64,000 nucleotides of DNA from Massilia sp. Mn16-1_5. Its GTDB lineage: Bacteria; Pseudomonadota; Gammaproteobacteria; Burkholderiales; Burkholderiaceae_D. Below, in pieces: positions 16,546 to 24,976 of the stretch. The stretch covers positions 1 through 64,000 of the forward strand of contig NZ_PPXQ01000006.1 of assembly GCF_004798585.1 (NCBI RefSeq), written 5' to 3'. A program made the position numbers and the translations under genes. The notes beneath the pieces are model-generated. The model was not told where the DNA came from. It searched no databases and saw nothing but the letters and a program-made list of their open reading frames with translations. How positions within the stretch are numbered: position 1 is the stretch's first letter; each line of letters begins with the position of its first letter.

Positions 16546-19500
16546 ATGTCTGAACAGAGTAACAAGCCTTCGCCGGAAGCGGCGCGCGCAGCAGTCCCAG
16601 CCAGTAATAACAAGCCGCAGCGCGAGCCGCGCAGCGAGTTACGTGCGCCGATGACGCAGACGCCAGAGGGCCGCCTGGAGACCAAGGGCGAGCGCCGGCA
16701 TGCGGGCGAAGGGCGTGGACAGGCGCAGCGCGCGCCGCGGCCGCAAGGGGAACGCGCGCCGCAAGCGCGGGGCGAGCGCAAGCCGCAAGGCGAGCGCGCC
16801 CCGGGCGAGCGCGCACCGCGCGATAACGCCAAGGCGCCGCAGGCACCGCGCGCGCCGCGCGTACAGACGCCGCTGCCGCCGATAACCTATCCCGAAGACT
16901 TGCCGGTTTCTAGCCGGCGCGAGGAAATCGCCAAGGCCCTGGTCGAGAACCAGGTCATCATCGTCTCGGGCGAAACCGGTTCCGGTAAAACCACGCAGCT
17001 GCCGAAGATCTGCCTGCAGCTGGGCCGCGGCGAGAAGGGCCTGATCGGCCACACCCAGCCGCGCCGTATCGCCGCCTCCTCGACCGCGAAACGCATCGCG
17101 CAGGAGATCGGCACGCCGCTGGGCGAACACGTCGGCTTCAAGGTGCGCTTCAACGACACGCTGCAGCCGGGCGCCTCGATCAAGCTGATGACCGACGGTA
17201 TCCTGCTGGCCGAAACCCAGACCGACCCGCTTCTGAAAGCCTACGACACGATCATCATCGACGAGGCCCACGAACGCAGCCTGAACATCGACTTCCTGCT
17301 CGGCTACCTGAAGCAGCTGCTGCCGCGCCGTCCGGACCTGAAGGTGATCATCACCTCGGCGACGATCGACGCCGAACGCTTCGCGCGCCATTTCGCGGCG
17401 AAGGACGGCAAGCCGGCGCCGGTGATCGAGGTGTCCGGCCGCCTGTACAAGGTCGAGATCCGCTATCGTCCGGTCGATCGCGATCCTGTGGTCGTGGGCG
17501 GCGGCGTCGATAACAAGCCGGCCCCGAAGGCGCAGCAGGCGCGCGAAAAACGCGACCTGATGGATGCCGTGGTCGACGGCGTCGACGAGTTGTGCCGCCT
17601 GGGGCAGGGGGACGTGCTGGTGTTCCTGCCGGGTGAACGCGAGATTCGCGACTGCGCCGAAGCGCTGCGCAAGCACCATCCGCCGCACGTCGAGATCCTG
17701 CCGCTGTTCGCGCGCCTGTCGGTCGAAGAGCAGGACCGCGTCTTCCGCACGACCAACGCGCGGCGCATCGTGCTGGCCACCAACGTGGCCGAGACTTCGC
17801 TGACCGTGCCCGGCATCCGCTACGTGGTCGATGCGGGCCTGGCGCGCGTAAAACGCTACAGCTTCCGCAACAAGGTCGAACAGCTGCAGATCGAGCCGAT
17901 CGCGCAGTCGGCAGCGAACCAGCGCGCCGGCCGTTGCGGCCGCGTGGCCGATGGCGTCTGCATCCGTTTGTACGAGGAAGAGGATTTCAACCAGCGTCCG
18001 AAGTTCACCGACCCGGAGATCCTGCGTTCCTCGCTGGCGGCCGTCATCCTGCGCATGAAGTCGCTGCACCTGACCGACGTCGAGACCTTCCCCTTCATCG
18101 AACCGCCGCAGGGCCGCGCGATCGCCGACGGCTACCAGCTGCTGCAGGAAGTGGGGGCAGTGGACGAGACCAACGAGCTGACGCCGCTGGGCCGCAAGCT
18201 GGCGAGACTGCCGCTCGACCCGCGCGTGGGCCGCATGATCCTGGCCGCGCTCGACAACCACTGCCTGAGCGAGATGCTGATTATCGCGTCTGCCCTGTCG
18301 GTGCAGGACCCGCGCGACCGGCCGATGGAGTTCCAGCAGCAGGCCGACGAAAAACATAAAAAGTTCGCCGACGAGAAGTCCGAGTTCCTCAGCTTTATCA
18401 AGATCTGGAATTGGTTCGAGGACGCGATCGAACACAAGAAATCCAATCGCCTGTTGCAGGAAAACTGCCGCGCCAACTTCCTGTCGCAGGTGCGCCTGCG
18501 CGAGTGGCGCGACGTGCATTCGCAACTGCTCACCATCGTGCGCGAGCAGGGCTGGCGCCTGAACGAGTCCAGCGCCACCTACGAGCAGCTGCACCTGGCG
18601 CTGCTGACGGGTCTTCTCGGGAACATCGGCTTCAAGGCCGAGGACGAGCCGGGCGGCGCCTATCTCGGCACGCGCGGCATCAAATTCCACATCTGGCCGG
18701 GCTCCTCGCTGACCAAGAAGCCGGGGCGCTGGATCATGGCGGCCGAACTGGTCGAGACCACGCGCCTGTACGCGCGCTGCATCGCGCAAATCCAGCCCGA
18801 GTGGGTGGAGAAGATCGGTGCGCACCTGCTGAAAAAATCCTGGGGCGAGCCGCGCTGGGAAAAGAAACCGGCGCAGGTGTCCTCGCTGGAGCGCGCGACC
18901 CTGTACGGCATCGTCGTCTACAGCGGCCGCCGGATTAATCATGCGCTGCATAACCCTTATGAAGCGCGTGAGATATTCATCCGCGACGCGCTGGTGGCGG
19001 GCGACTACGAAACGCGCCAGCCCTTCTATGCACACAACCACAAGCTGATCAAGGAGATCGAGAACCTCGAACACAAGTCGCGGCGCCAGGACGTGCTGGT
19101 CGACGACCAGCTGATCGCGGCCTTCTACGATGCCGAGATCCCGAAGGACGTGGTGAACGGCGCCGGCTTCGAGAAGTGGTACAAGGATGCGGCGCGCGAC
19201 AACCCGAAGCTCCTGTTCCTGAACCGCGAAGAGCTGATGCGCCACGAGGCGGCGGGCGTCACGACGGAGCTGTTCCCGAAAACGATGAACGTCACCGGCA
19301 TCGAGATGGGGCTGTCGTACCACTTCGAGCCGGGCAGCCCGCGCGACGGCGTCACCCTGGCCGTGCCGCTGTTCGCGCTGAACCAGATCCCCCACGAGCG
19401 CGCGGCCTGGCTGGTGCCGGGCATGCTGAAGGAGAAAGTGCACCTGATGCTCAAGTCGCTGCCGCAAAAACTGCGCCGCCACTGCGTGCCGCTGCCGGAC

Positions 19501-20784
19501 TACGCGGCACGCTTCGTGGAGCGCATCCATGCGGCCAATGCATTCGGGCGCGGCGATTTGATCGACGTGCTGATCGCGGACGTGCGCGCGGAGACGGGCG
19601 TGAACGTGCTGACCGGCGACTTCAAGCTGGAGACCCTGCCGACCCACCTGTTCATGAACTTCAAGGTGATCGACGAGAACGGCCGCCAGCTCGAGATGGG
19701 CCGCAACCTGGCCAGCCTGCAGGCGGAACTGGGCAGGCAGGCGCGCGAGAGCTTCCAGAAGATGGCGGAAGCGACGCCGGCGGCAGTAGGCGCGGTGCGC
19801 GCGCACGTGGCCACGCCCGCGGCCTGGGGCGGCGGCAAGGGCAAGGCGCCGGTGACGGCGCCTGTGACTCCACCTGCGCAGCAAGGCAAGGGGAAGGGCG
19901 CTGCCGCTCCTGCGCCGGCCGCGGCGCCTGCGGTGAGCCAGCACACGGGATTGACCAGCTGGACCTTCGGCGAGCTGCCGGAACTGCTCGAAATCACGCA
20001 GGGTAAACTGACCCTGATCGGCTTCCCGGCCCTGGTCGACAAAGGCACGCATTGCGACCTCGAAGTCTTCGATGACCCGAATGTCGCCGCGCGTACCCAC
20101 CGCGTCGGCCTGCGCCGCCTGTTCGCGCTGCAGTTGAAGGATCAATTGAAATTCGCCGAGAAGAACATCCCCGGCCTGCAGGGCATGGGCATGCAGTTCA
20201 TGTCGGTCGGCTCGCAGGAAGAGCTGCGCGACCAGATCATCCAGAAGGCGATCGACATCGCCTGCCTGCAGGATCCGCTGCCGACCGACGCCGCATCCTT
20301 CAACAAGCGCAAGGACGAGGGCAAGGGCCGTATCGGCCTGCTGATCAACGAGATCGCGCGCCTGGTCGGTTCGATCCTGTCCGAGTTCCACGGCATGCCG
20401 AAGCGCCTGAAAGGGCTGCCGCCGGCCGTTGCCGCCGACATGCAGGCGCAACTGGAAGGCCTGGTGCACAAGCGCTTCATCGCCGACAACGAGTACAGCC
20501 AGCTGGCCCACTTCCCGCGCTACCTGAAGGCGATGAACGTGCGCCTGGAAAAGCTGCGCGGTAACCCGTCGCGCGATGCGCAATTGATGGCCGAGTGGCA
20601 GAACGCCGCCAGCCAGTGGCAGCGTATCTCGAAGCAGCCGGGCAAGCAGAACGACCCGCGCATGACGGAGTTCCGCTGGATGCTGGAAGAGCTGCGCGTC
20701 TCGCTGTTCGCGCAGGAGCTGCGCACGCCGATGCCGGTGTCGGCCAAGCGCCTGCAGAAGGTGTGGGAGTCGATGATTCGCTGA
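16546..20784 (+). CDS. hrpA: ATP-dependent RNA helicase HrpA (DEAH family)
   Basis: A 1412-residue DEAH helicase; E. coli HrpA, which helps rescue collided ribosomes, is about 1300. Walker A GETGSGKTTQ lies near residue 141, the DEAH box IIIDEAHERS near 238, then the SAT motif and motif VI QRAGRCGR (~460-467). The HA2/ratchet, OB and DUF3418 C-terminal domains fill the rest. Two low-complexity stretches explain the extra length: an Arg/Pro/Gly/Glu-rich N-terminus (~40-110, repeats of GERAP) and an Ala/Pro/Lys linker (~1090-1135) before the last domain. The ATG at 16546 is chosen; the frame stays open far upstream but that part is antisense to argA. Confidence 0.95.
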   Translation: MSEQSNKPSPEAARAAVPASNNKPQREPRSELRAPMTQTPEGRLETKGERRHAGEGRGQAQRAPRPQGERAPQARGERKPQGERAPGERAPRDNAKAPQAPRAPRVQTPLPPITYPEDLPVSSRREEIAKALVENQVIIVSGETGSGKTTQLPKICLQLGRGEKGLIGHTQPRRIAASSTAKRIAQEIGTPLGEHVGFKVRFNDTLQPGASIKLMTDGILLAETQTDPLLKAYDTIIIDEAHERSLNIDFLLGYLKQLLPRRPDLKVIITSATIDAERFARHFAAKDGKPAPVIEVSGRLYKVEIRYRPVDRDPVVVGGGVDNKPAPKAQQAREKRDLMDAVVDGVDELCRLGQGDVLVFLPGEREIRDCAEALRKHHPPHVEILPLFARLSVEEQDRVFRTTNARRIVLATNVAETSLTVPGIRYVVDAGLARVKRYSFRNKVEQLQIEPIAQSAANQRAGRCGRVADGVCIRLYEEEDFNQRPKFTDPEILRSSLAAVILRMKSLHLTDVETFPFIEPPQGRAIADGYQLLQEVGAVDETNELTPLGRKLARLPLDPRVGRMILAALDNHCLSEMLIIASALSVQDPRDRPMEFQQQADEKHKKFADEKSEFLSFIKIWNWFEDAIEHKKSNRLLQENCRANFLSQVRLREWRDVHSQLLTIVREQGWRLNESSATYEQLHLALLTGLLGNIGFKAEDEPGGAYLGTRGIKFHIWPGSSLTKKPGRWIMAAELVETTRLYARCIAQIQPEWVEKIGAHLLKKSWGEPRWEKKPAQVSSLERATLYGIVVYSGRRINHALHNPYEAREIFIRDALVAGDYETRQPFYAHNHKLIKEIENLEHKSRRQDVLVDDQLIAAFYDAEIPKDVVNGAGFEKWYKDAARDNPKLLFLNREELMRHEAAGVTTELFPKTMNVTGIEMGLSYHFEPGSPRDGVTLAVPLFALNQIPHERAAWLVPGMLKEKVHLMLKSLPQKLRRHCVPLPDYAARFVERIHAANAFGRGDLIDVLIADVRAETGVNVLTGDFKLETLPTHLFMNFKVIDENGRQLEMGRNLASLQAELGRQARESFQKMAEATPAAVGAVRAHVATPAAWGGGKGKAPVTAPVTPPAQQGKGKGAAAPAPAAAPAVSQHTGLTSWTFGELPELLEITQGKLTLIGFPALVDKGTHCDLEVFDDPNVAARTHRVGLRRLFALQLKDQLKFAEKNIPGLQGMGMQFMSVGSQEELRDQIIQKAIDIACLQDPLPTDAASFNKRKDEGKGRIGLLINEIARLVGSILSEFHGMPKRLKGLPPAVAADMQAQLEGLVHKRFIADNEYSQLAHFPRYLKAMNVRLEKLRGNPSRDAQLMAEWQNAASQWQRISKQPGKQNDPRMTEFRWMLEELRVSLFAQELRTPMPVSAKRLQKVWESMIR

Positions 20785-20849
20785 CGAGCAGGATGGCCAC
20801 GCATCCTGTACGCTATCCCTGTTCAATAACAATGAAAAGGGAGTCATCG

Positions 20850-21371
20850 ATGGACCTCGACGAAGTCATTGCCAGCTGGGAGCAGGAAGAACAAAGCGTG
20901 CGCGCGCGCTTGATGGCGCCCGGCGTCGCGTCAACGGAGCAGGTCCGGTCGCTGTCGGGCATGGAGATGTTCAAGGCCATCTTCGCCGGAGAGTTGCCAC
21001 CGCCGCCCATCGGCGAGACACTCGACTTCGTGCCGATCCACATGGAACCCGGCGTCGCCATCTTCCAGGGCCGTCCCCAGCTCCGCCACTATAACCCCCT
21101 CGGCACCGTGCACGGCGGCTGGTTCGCCACGCTGCTCGATTCGGCCGTGGGCTGCGCCGTGCACACGACGCTCCCTGCGGGCAGGGGCTATACGACGCTG
21201 GAACTCAAGGTGAACATGGTGCGCGCCCTGAACAAGGACGTGCCATTTGTCCGCGCCGAGGGCAAGGTGATCCATGCGGGGAAGCAGGTGGCGACCGCGG
21301 AGGGACGGATCGTCGGGCCGGATGGGAAGCTGTATGCGCATGCGACGACGACTTGCCTGGTTTTTGGTTGA
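20850..21371 (+). CDS. PaaI-type hotdog thioesterase
   Basis: A 173-residue protein with a hotdog fold: HYNPLGTVHGGWFATLLDSA (~85-104) is the PaaI-family active-site region with HGG, followed by TTLELKVNMVRAL and RAEGKVIHAGKQVATAEGRI. Such enzymes hydrolyse acyl- or aryl-CoA thioesters in the cytosol. The substrate cannot be told from sequence. The start at 20850 has an AAAAGGGAG ribosome-binding site. It lies 65 bp after hrpA on the same strand and may share its transcript. Confidence 0.88.
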   Translation: MDLDEVIASWEQEEQSVRARLMAPGVASTEQVRSLSGMEMFKAIFAGELPPPPIGETLDFVPIHMEPGVAIFQGRPQLRHYNPLGTVHGGWFATLLDSAVGCAVHTTLPAGRGYTTLELKVNMVRALNKDVPFVRAEGKVIHAGKQVATAEGRIVGPDGKLYAHATTTCLVFG

Positions 21372-21437
21372 GAATGCCTGACCCGTACACTGACCGGCCG
21401 AGATCTGCCAAGAACGGAACATTCCACATCACGTCAT

Positions 21438-21866
21438 ATGCCAACGACTTCTTCAGACAAATTCATCGTTTCCGTTCTTCTGTCCGCTCTGACTGCAGCG
21501 GGACAGGCGCAAGGGGTAGATACGCGCTGGCAGCTGTACGTGGCGGACTTGAAGCACGAAGTTAAAGTTGAGGCGACGGTCCGATTTGTTGAAGAACCAA
21601 TTGCCGAATCGTGCATGGGCGGCACATGGAAGCGTGTGCTGGTCGAGGCGAAAACCACTTTCGATGAGAAGTTTTTTCCGTTGACTGAGCCAATAGCTTA
21701 TCAACTAGAGAATGGTGAACTCACTCTCGGCCGAACTGCAGTGTGTGACGGCTACTTGCTACTCTCTGGGAAATCCGATGACTCAACTATCCACGGAGAC
21801 TACGACGCGGTGAGCATCGCTGCAGGTCGAAAGTTGGGCTATTTCACTTTGAAAAGGCTTCCTTAA
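21438..21866 (+). CDS. Hypothetical exported protein
   Basis: A 142-residue protein with an N-terminal hydrophobic segment (FIVSVLLSALTAAGQAQG) that reads as a signal peptide cleaved after AQA or QAQ. Two cysteines (ESCMGGTW and AVCDGYLLL) could pair. GC is noticeably lower than hrpA or the thioesterase, suggesting recent acquisition. I do not recognise the family. The 234 bp that follow hold no gene or clear signal. Confidence 0.55.
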   Translation: MPTTSSDKFIVSVLLSALTAAGQAQGVDTRWQLYVADLKHEVKVEATVRFVEEPIAESCMGGTWKRVLVEAKTTFDEKFFPLTEPIAYQLENGELTLGRTAVCDGYLLLSGKSDDSTIHGDYDAVSIAAGRKLGYFTLKRLP

Positions 21867-22100
21867 CCTCGTTTCGTCTGCCTTGGAGGCTTACTGAAGT
21901 GAGGTAGTCCGGCTCTCTCGTGATTCGGTTTTCTCAACACGTCGAGCGAGATTATTCAAATCGATACGTTTAACGGCGTTGTTGTTCCTGGCAACGGCTT
22001 TACCTTCTATCCGATGGGTTCAGAGCCAGAGAACCAAGTGTGAGACTAGACACATCCTCGACGATAGCCGTACGTAAGGCGGGCACGACGCACTGCGCTA

Positions 22101-22736
22101 TCAGCGCGGATAAGTAAAACCAGTCCGAATATCCATCGGCACCAGCCGCCCACCCTCGCGCACCATCAACTTCTGCGGCGGCTCCTCGCCCGCCAGCACG
22201 CGCGACGCGACGGGCAAGCCTTCGCCCTTGCGCAGCAGCGGGTCGCAGCGTTCATACACGTTCGGGCAGCCGGTCGCCTTGAGCAGCGCCTGCACCACCG
22301 GCACCTTCCACAAATCGACACCACCGGCATTGAACTGGCAGATCAGGTAGCCTTCGACGCCGCCATAGCCGTGCACCAGCAGCCCCGGCAAGCCGTCCTT
22401 GTCGCCATCGACCAGCAGCACCAGCGCCTGCGGATCGGCCGCGCGCCAGGCATCGAGACGACGCTCGACGGCGGCCTGTACGCGCCGCTTCATCATCGCG
22501 TGGTCGACCGGCTCGTCTTCGCGCAGGGTCCAGACGCGGGCGGCGATCTGCGACTTGGCGTTGTAGGCGGCGCGCGCCAGGAAGCGGCGCGATGAGGACT
22601 GCACGATCGCCGTCGCGCCGGGCTTGTTGCGCTCTTGCGGCTTGCCGTCGACCTTCTCGATGGCGGAGAGATAAATCCACGGGTCGCCGGCCAGCAGGCC
22701 TTTTTCCTTACCCTGTTTGATGGTGATGATGAGCAT
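22101..22736 (-). pseudogene. RlmI-type 23S rRNA methyltransferase lacking its catalytic domain
   Basis: The 211 residues cover the N-terminal PUA domain (LLAGDPWIYLSAIEKV) and the central EEHEE-like domain of class I rRNA m5C methyltransferases, up to IRTGFTYPR, where the family has TGFYLDQRDNR at the entry of the Rossmann methyltransferase domain. The SAM-binding and catalytic-cysteine parts, another ~180 residues, are missing. A +1 shift would restore TGFYL for two residues but nothing recognisable follows. It therefore looks like a 3' deletion. It could still bind RNA through the PUA domain. Confidence 0.65.
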
Positions 22737-22819
22737 GTGCGGCTTTCGTTAACAGGTGCGGGATGATACAGCAAGCCGCACCTGCCTCCGTCGCCGCATG
22801 TTCCTCCTTGAACACAGGC

Positions 22820-23476
22820 CTAGCCGATATTGCTGCCGCGAATATGGCTCAGGTTCTTGTCGTCTCCGCCCGTGCCGGGACTGGGATCGAGGCTGCGGCT
22901 CTTGCCCAGTCCCGATCCGGCGCCGGTCCCGGCCGTGCCGCTGCCGGCGCCGACATCGGCGCTGCCGGCATGGCCCGCGCCCAAGCTCGACCCAGTCGCA
23001 CCCATGCCGCTGCCCATGCCGGCGCCGCCGACCATTCCGCCCGACGTGCCCGGACCCATGCTCGGGGCGCCGCTGCGGTTCGGGTCGGTACCGTAGAAGG
23101 TGTGGACCTGGTTGGCCCAGTTCATGTCGCTCATGTCGGGCCAGGCGTCCTTGTTGAAGCCGGGCGCGGTTTTCAGGCGTTCCTTCTCGATATTCAGCAC
23201 GAAGCGGTGGTTGACGGTATCGAGGTGCAGGGCCTGCCAGGGCACGGCGAACAGTTTCTCGTGCATGCCGAGGAAGCCGCCGAAGGCCAATACGACATAG
23301 GCCACCTGGCCGGTGCTCATGTCGAGCATGATTTCCTTGATGTCGCCCAGGTCTTGCTCGAGGCCGTTGACGACGCTGTCGCCGATCAGCGTGTCGGCGC
23401 CCATCAGGGCAGGGCCCGCACCGGCGCTGCCGCTGCGTTTGTACATCCCGTACTTGTCGCGATCTGCATAGCTCAT
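22820..23476 (-). CDS. PRC-barrel domain protein with Gly-rich tail
   Basis: The 218-residue protein begins at 23476 behind a GGAG ribosome-binding site. Residues ~25-105 form a PRC-barrel (LIGDSVVNGLEQDLGDIKEI, AYVVLAFGGFLGMHEKLFAV, WQALHLD), a fold used for surface or ligand contacts. The last ~80 residues are low complexity (Gly, Met, Ala, Ser) and probably flexible. In environmental betaproteobacteria such proteins are often stress-linked; function is unknown. The longer frame to 23611 adds 45 residues without a start signal. Confidence 0.8.
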   Translation of the reverse strand: MSYADRDKYGMYKRSGSAGAGPALMGADTLIGDSVVNGLEQDLGDIKEIMLDMSTGQVAYVVLAFGGFLGMHEKLFAVPWQALHLDTVNHRFVLNIEKERLKTAPGFNKDAWPDMSDMNWANQVHTFYGTDPNRSGAPSMGPGTSGGMVGGAGMGSGMGATGSSLGAGHAGSADVGAGSGTAGTGAGSGLGKSRSLDPSPGTGGDDKNLSHIRGSNIG

Positions 23477-23685
23477 CTCGTTCTCCCTTGTCTCCGTTCG
23501 CATCGCAAAGCCAGCCATGAGGGTAGGCCGAAGCCTTGCCGCACCCATGATAGGACTCAAACGTGCAGGGGTGCGCGCGCTTGTCACGAGGGCGTCATGG
23601 TGGAGCCGCACACTATGCGAACTGGCGCACAGAGCGAGCTCAACAATGTGACTATCCTGATAAGCAATGTTTCGGAGACTACAAC

Positions 23686-23787
23686 ATGACCATCACCTCG
23701 CGCTGCAACCATCCAGGCCCGCTGGCCAAGCTGATCCCGACCGTGTCGGTTACCTCGCTGCTGGCGCGACTGCTGCGCAAGCGCTGA
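23686..23787 (+). CDS. Possible 33-residue basic peptide
   Basis: An ATG at 23686 has a GGAG box 8 nt upstream and encodes a short peptide with a hydrophobic middle (KLIPTVSVTSLLARLL) and basic end (RKR). It stands in the 340-bp gap between a PRC-barrel gene (leftward) and the SDR gene (convergent). Short length makes chance likely; it may be a small membrane-active peptide or nothing. Confidence 0.3.
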   Translation: MTITSRCNHPGPLAKLIPTVSVTSLLARLLRKR

Positions 23788-23817
23788 TCCGCACCCGGCC
23801 GGTCTGCCAGCGGCCGC

Positions 23818-24846
23818 TCATGGATTACCTTGGCCCCCCGCCACGCCATACACCTGCCCGGTCGTATAGCTCGACTCGTCCGCCGCCAGCGTGACGAAGG
23901 CGAGGGCCAGCTCGGCCGGCTGTCCCGGGCGGCCCAGTGGCGAATCTTCGCCGAACTTCTTCAGGTTCTCCTGCGTCTGCCCGCCCGAGACCTGCAAGGG
24001 CGTCCAGACCGGTCCCGGCGCGATCGCATTGACACGGATTCCCTTCTTGCCCAGCTGCTTGGCCAAGGCCTTGGTGAAGGCCACCTCGGCTGCCTTGGTC
24101 TGGGCATAGTCGAGCAGGTTGGGCGAGGGGTCATAGGCCTGCACCGAGGCGGTGTTGATGATGCTGCTGCCCGGTTTCATCAGCGGCACGGCCGCCTTGG
24201 TGATCCAGAACATCGCATACACATTCGTCTTGAAGGTCCAGTCGAACTGCTCGGTCGTGAGGTCGAGGATGGAGTCGGTCGAATGCTGGCGGCCGGCGTT
24301 GTTGACCAGGATGTCGAGCCCGCCGAGCTGGCGCGCCGCCTCGGCAACCAGCTTGCGGCAAAAGGCTTCGTCGCGGATGTCGCCGGGCAGCGCGACCGCC
24401 TTGCGGCCGGCATCCTGGATCAGTTTCACCACTTCGCGCGCATCGGCTTCCTCGGCAGGCAAATAGTTGATGGCGACGTCGGCCCCTTCGCGCGCGAAGG
24501 CGATGACGGCGGCGCGGCCGATGCCGGAGTCGCCGCCCGTCACCAGCGCCTTGCGTCCGGCCAGGCGCCCGCTGCCGCGGTAGGTGGTTTCGCCATGGTC
24601 GGGCCGCGGCGTCATCTTGCCCGCGAGGCCAGGCCAGGGCTGCGACTGGTTCTGGAAGGGCGGACGCGGATAACGCGCCGCCGCTTCGCGGGCGCGTCCG
24701 GCGGGCGGCTGTCCCTGGACCGGGTCGCCCGTCTGTGCGGCGGCCGGCAGCGTCGCGGCGGCGGCAAGGCCTGTTGCGACGGTGCCGACGAAGCGGCGGC
24801 GCGAGGGTTGGGTGCCGGCGTCCGGCGTCTGTTCGTGCGCATCCAT
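23818..24846 (-). CDS. Tat-exported SDR-family oxidoreductase (YghA-like)
   Basis: A 342-residue NAD(P)-dependent dehydrogenase/reductase. It opens with a twin-arginine signal ([20 protein letters not shown]). The Rossmann motif [12 protein letters not shown] (~125-136), NNAGRQ, catalytic Ser in NTASVQAYD and YAQTKAAE with Tyr and Lys (~255-262) are intact. The length and the N-terminal [17 protein letters not shown] match the YghA-type 'extended N-terminus' group. Tat export of an NAD(P)-dependent enzyme is unusual since cofactors load in the cytosol first. The ATG at 24846 has an AAGGAG box; the 24909 start does not. Confidence 0.9.
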   Translation of the reverse strand: MDAHEQTPDAGTQPSRRRFVGTVATGLAAAATLPAAAQTGDPVQGQPPAGRAREAAARYPRPPFQNQSQPWPGLAGKMTPRPDHGETTYRGSGRLAGRKALVTGGDSGIGRAAVIAFAREGADVAINYLPAEEADAREVVKLIQDAGRKAVALPGDIRDEAFCRKLVAEAARQLGGLDILVNNAGRQHSTDSILDLTTEQFDWTFKTNVYAMFWITKAAVPLMKPGSSIINTASVQAYDPSPNLLDYAQTKAAEVAFTKALAKQLGKKGIRVNAIAPGPVWTPLQVSGGQTQENLKKFGEDSPLGRPGQPAELALAFVTLAADESSYTTGQVYGVAGGQGNP

Positions 24847-24976
24847 GCATGCTCCTTGATAAGTGGTCGTGTGTAATTGATGGTAGCGAGCTTCGATTTT
24901 GCGTGGCATACGGCAGGATTCGCTTGCCGTACGAAGTGAACCGATCGGTTAGACTTGCAGCTTCAGCAATAAGCGG

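Noticed and set aside
16639..20847. 1402-codon open frame on the minus strand across hrpA
   Set aside because: It is the antisense of a conserved helicase in a high-GC genome, where stop codons are rare on the other strand. The product is rich in Arg, His and Gln with no domain.
22101..22736. A functional RlmI methyltransferase
   Set aside because: The SAM-binding domain and the catalytic cysteines are absent from both this frame and the following bases.
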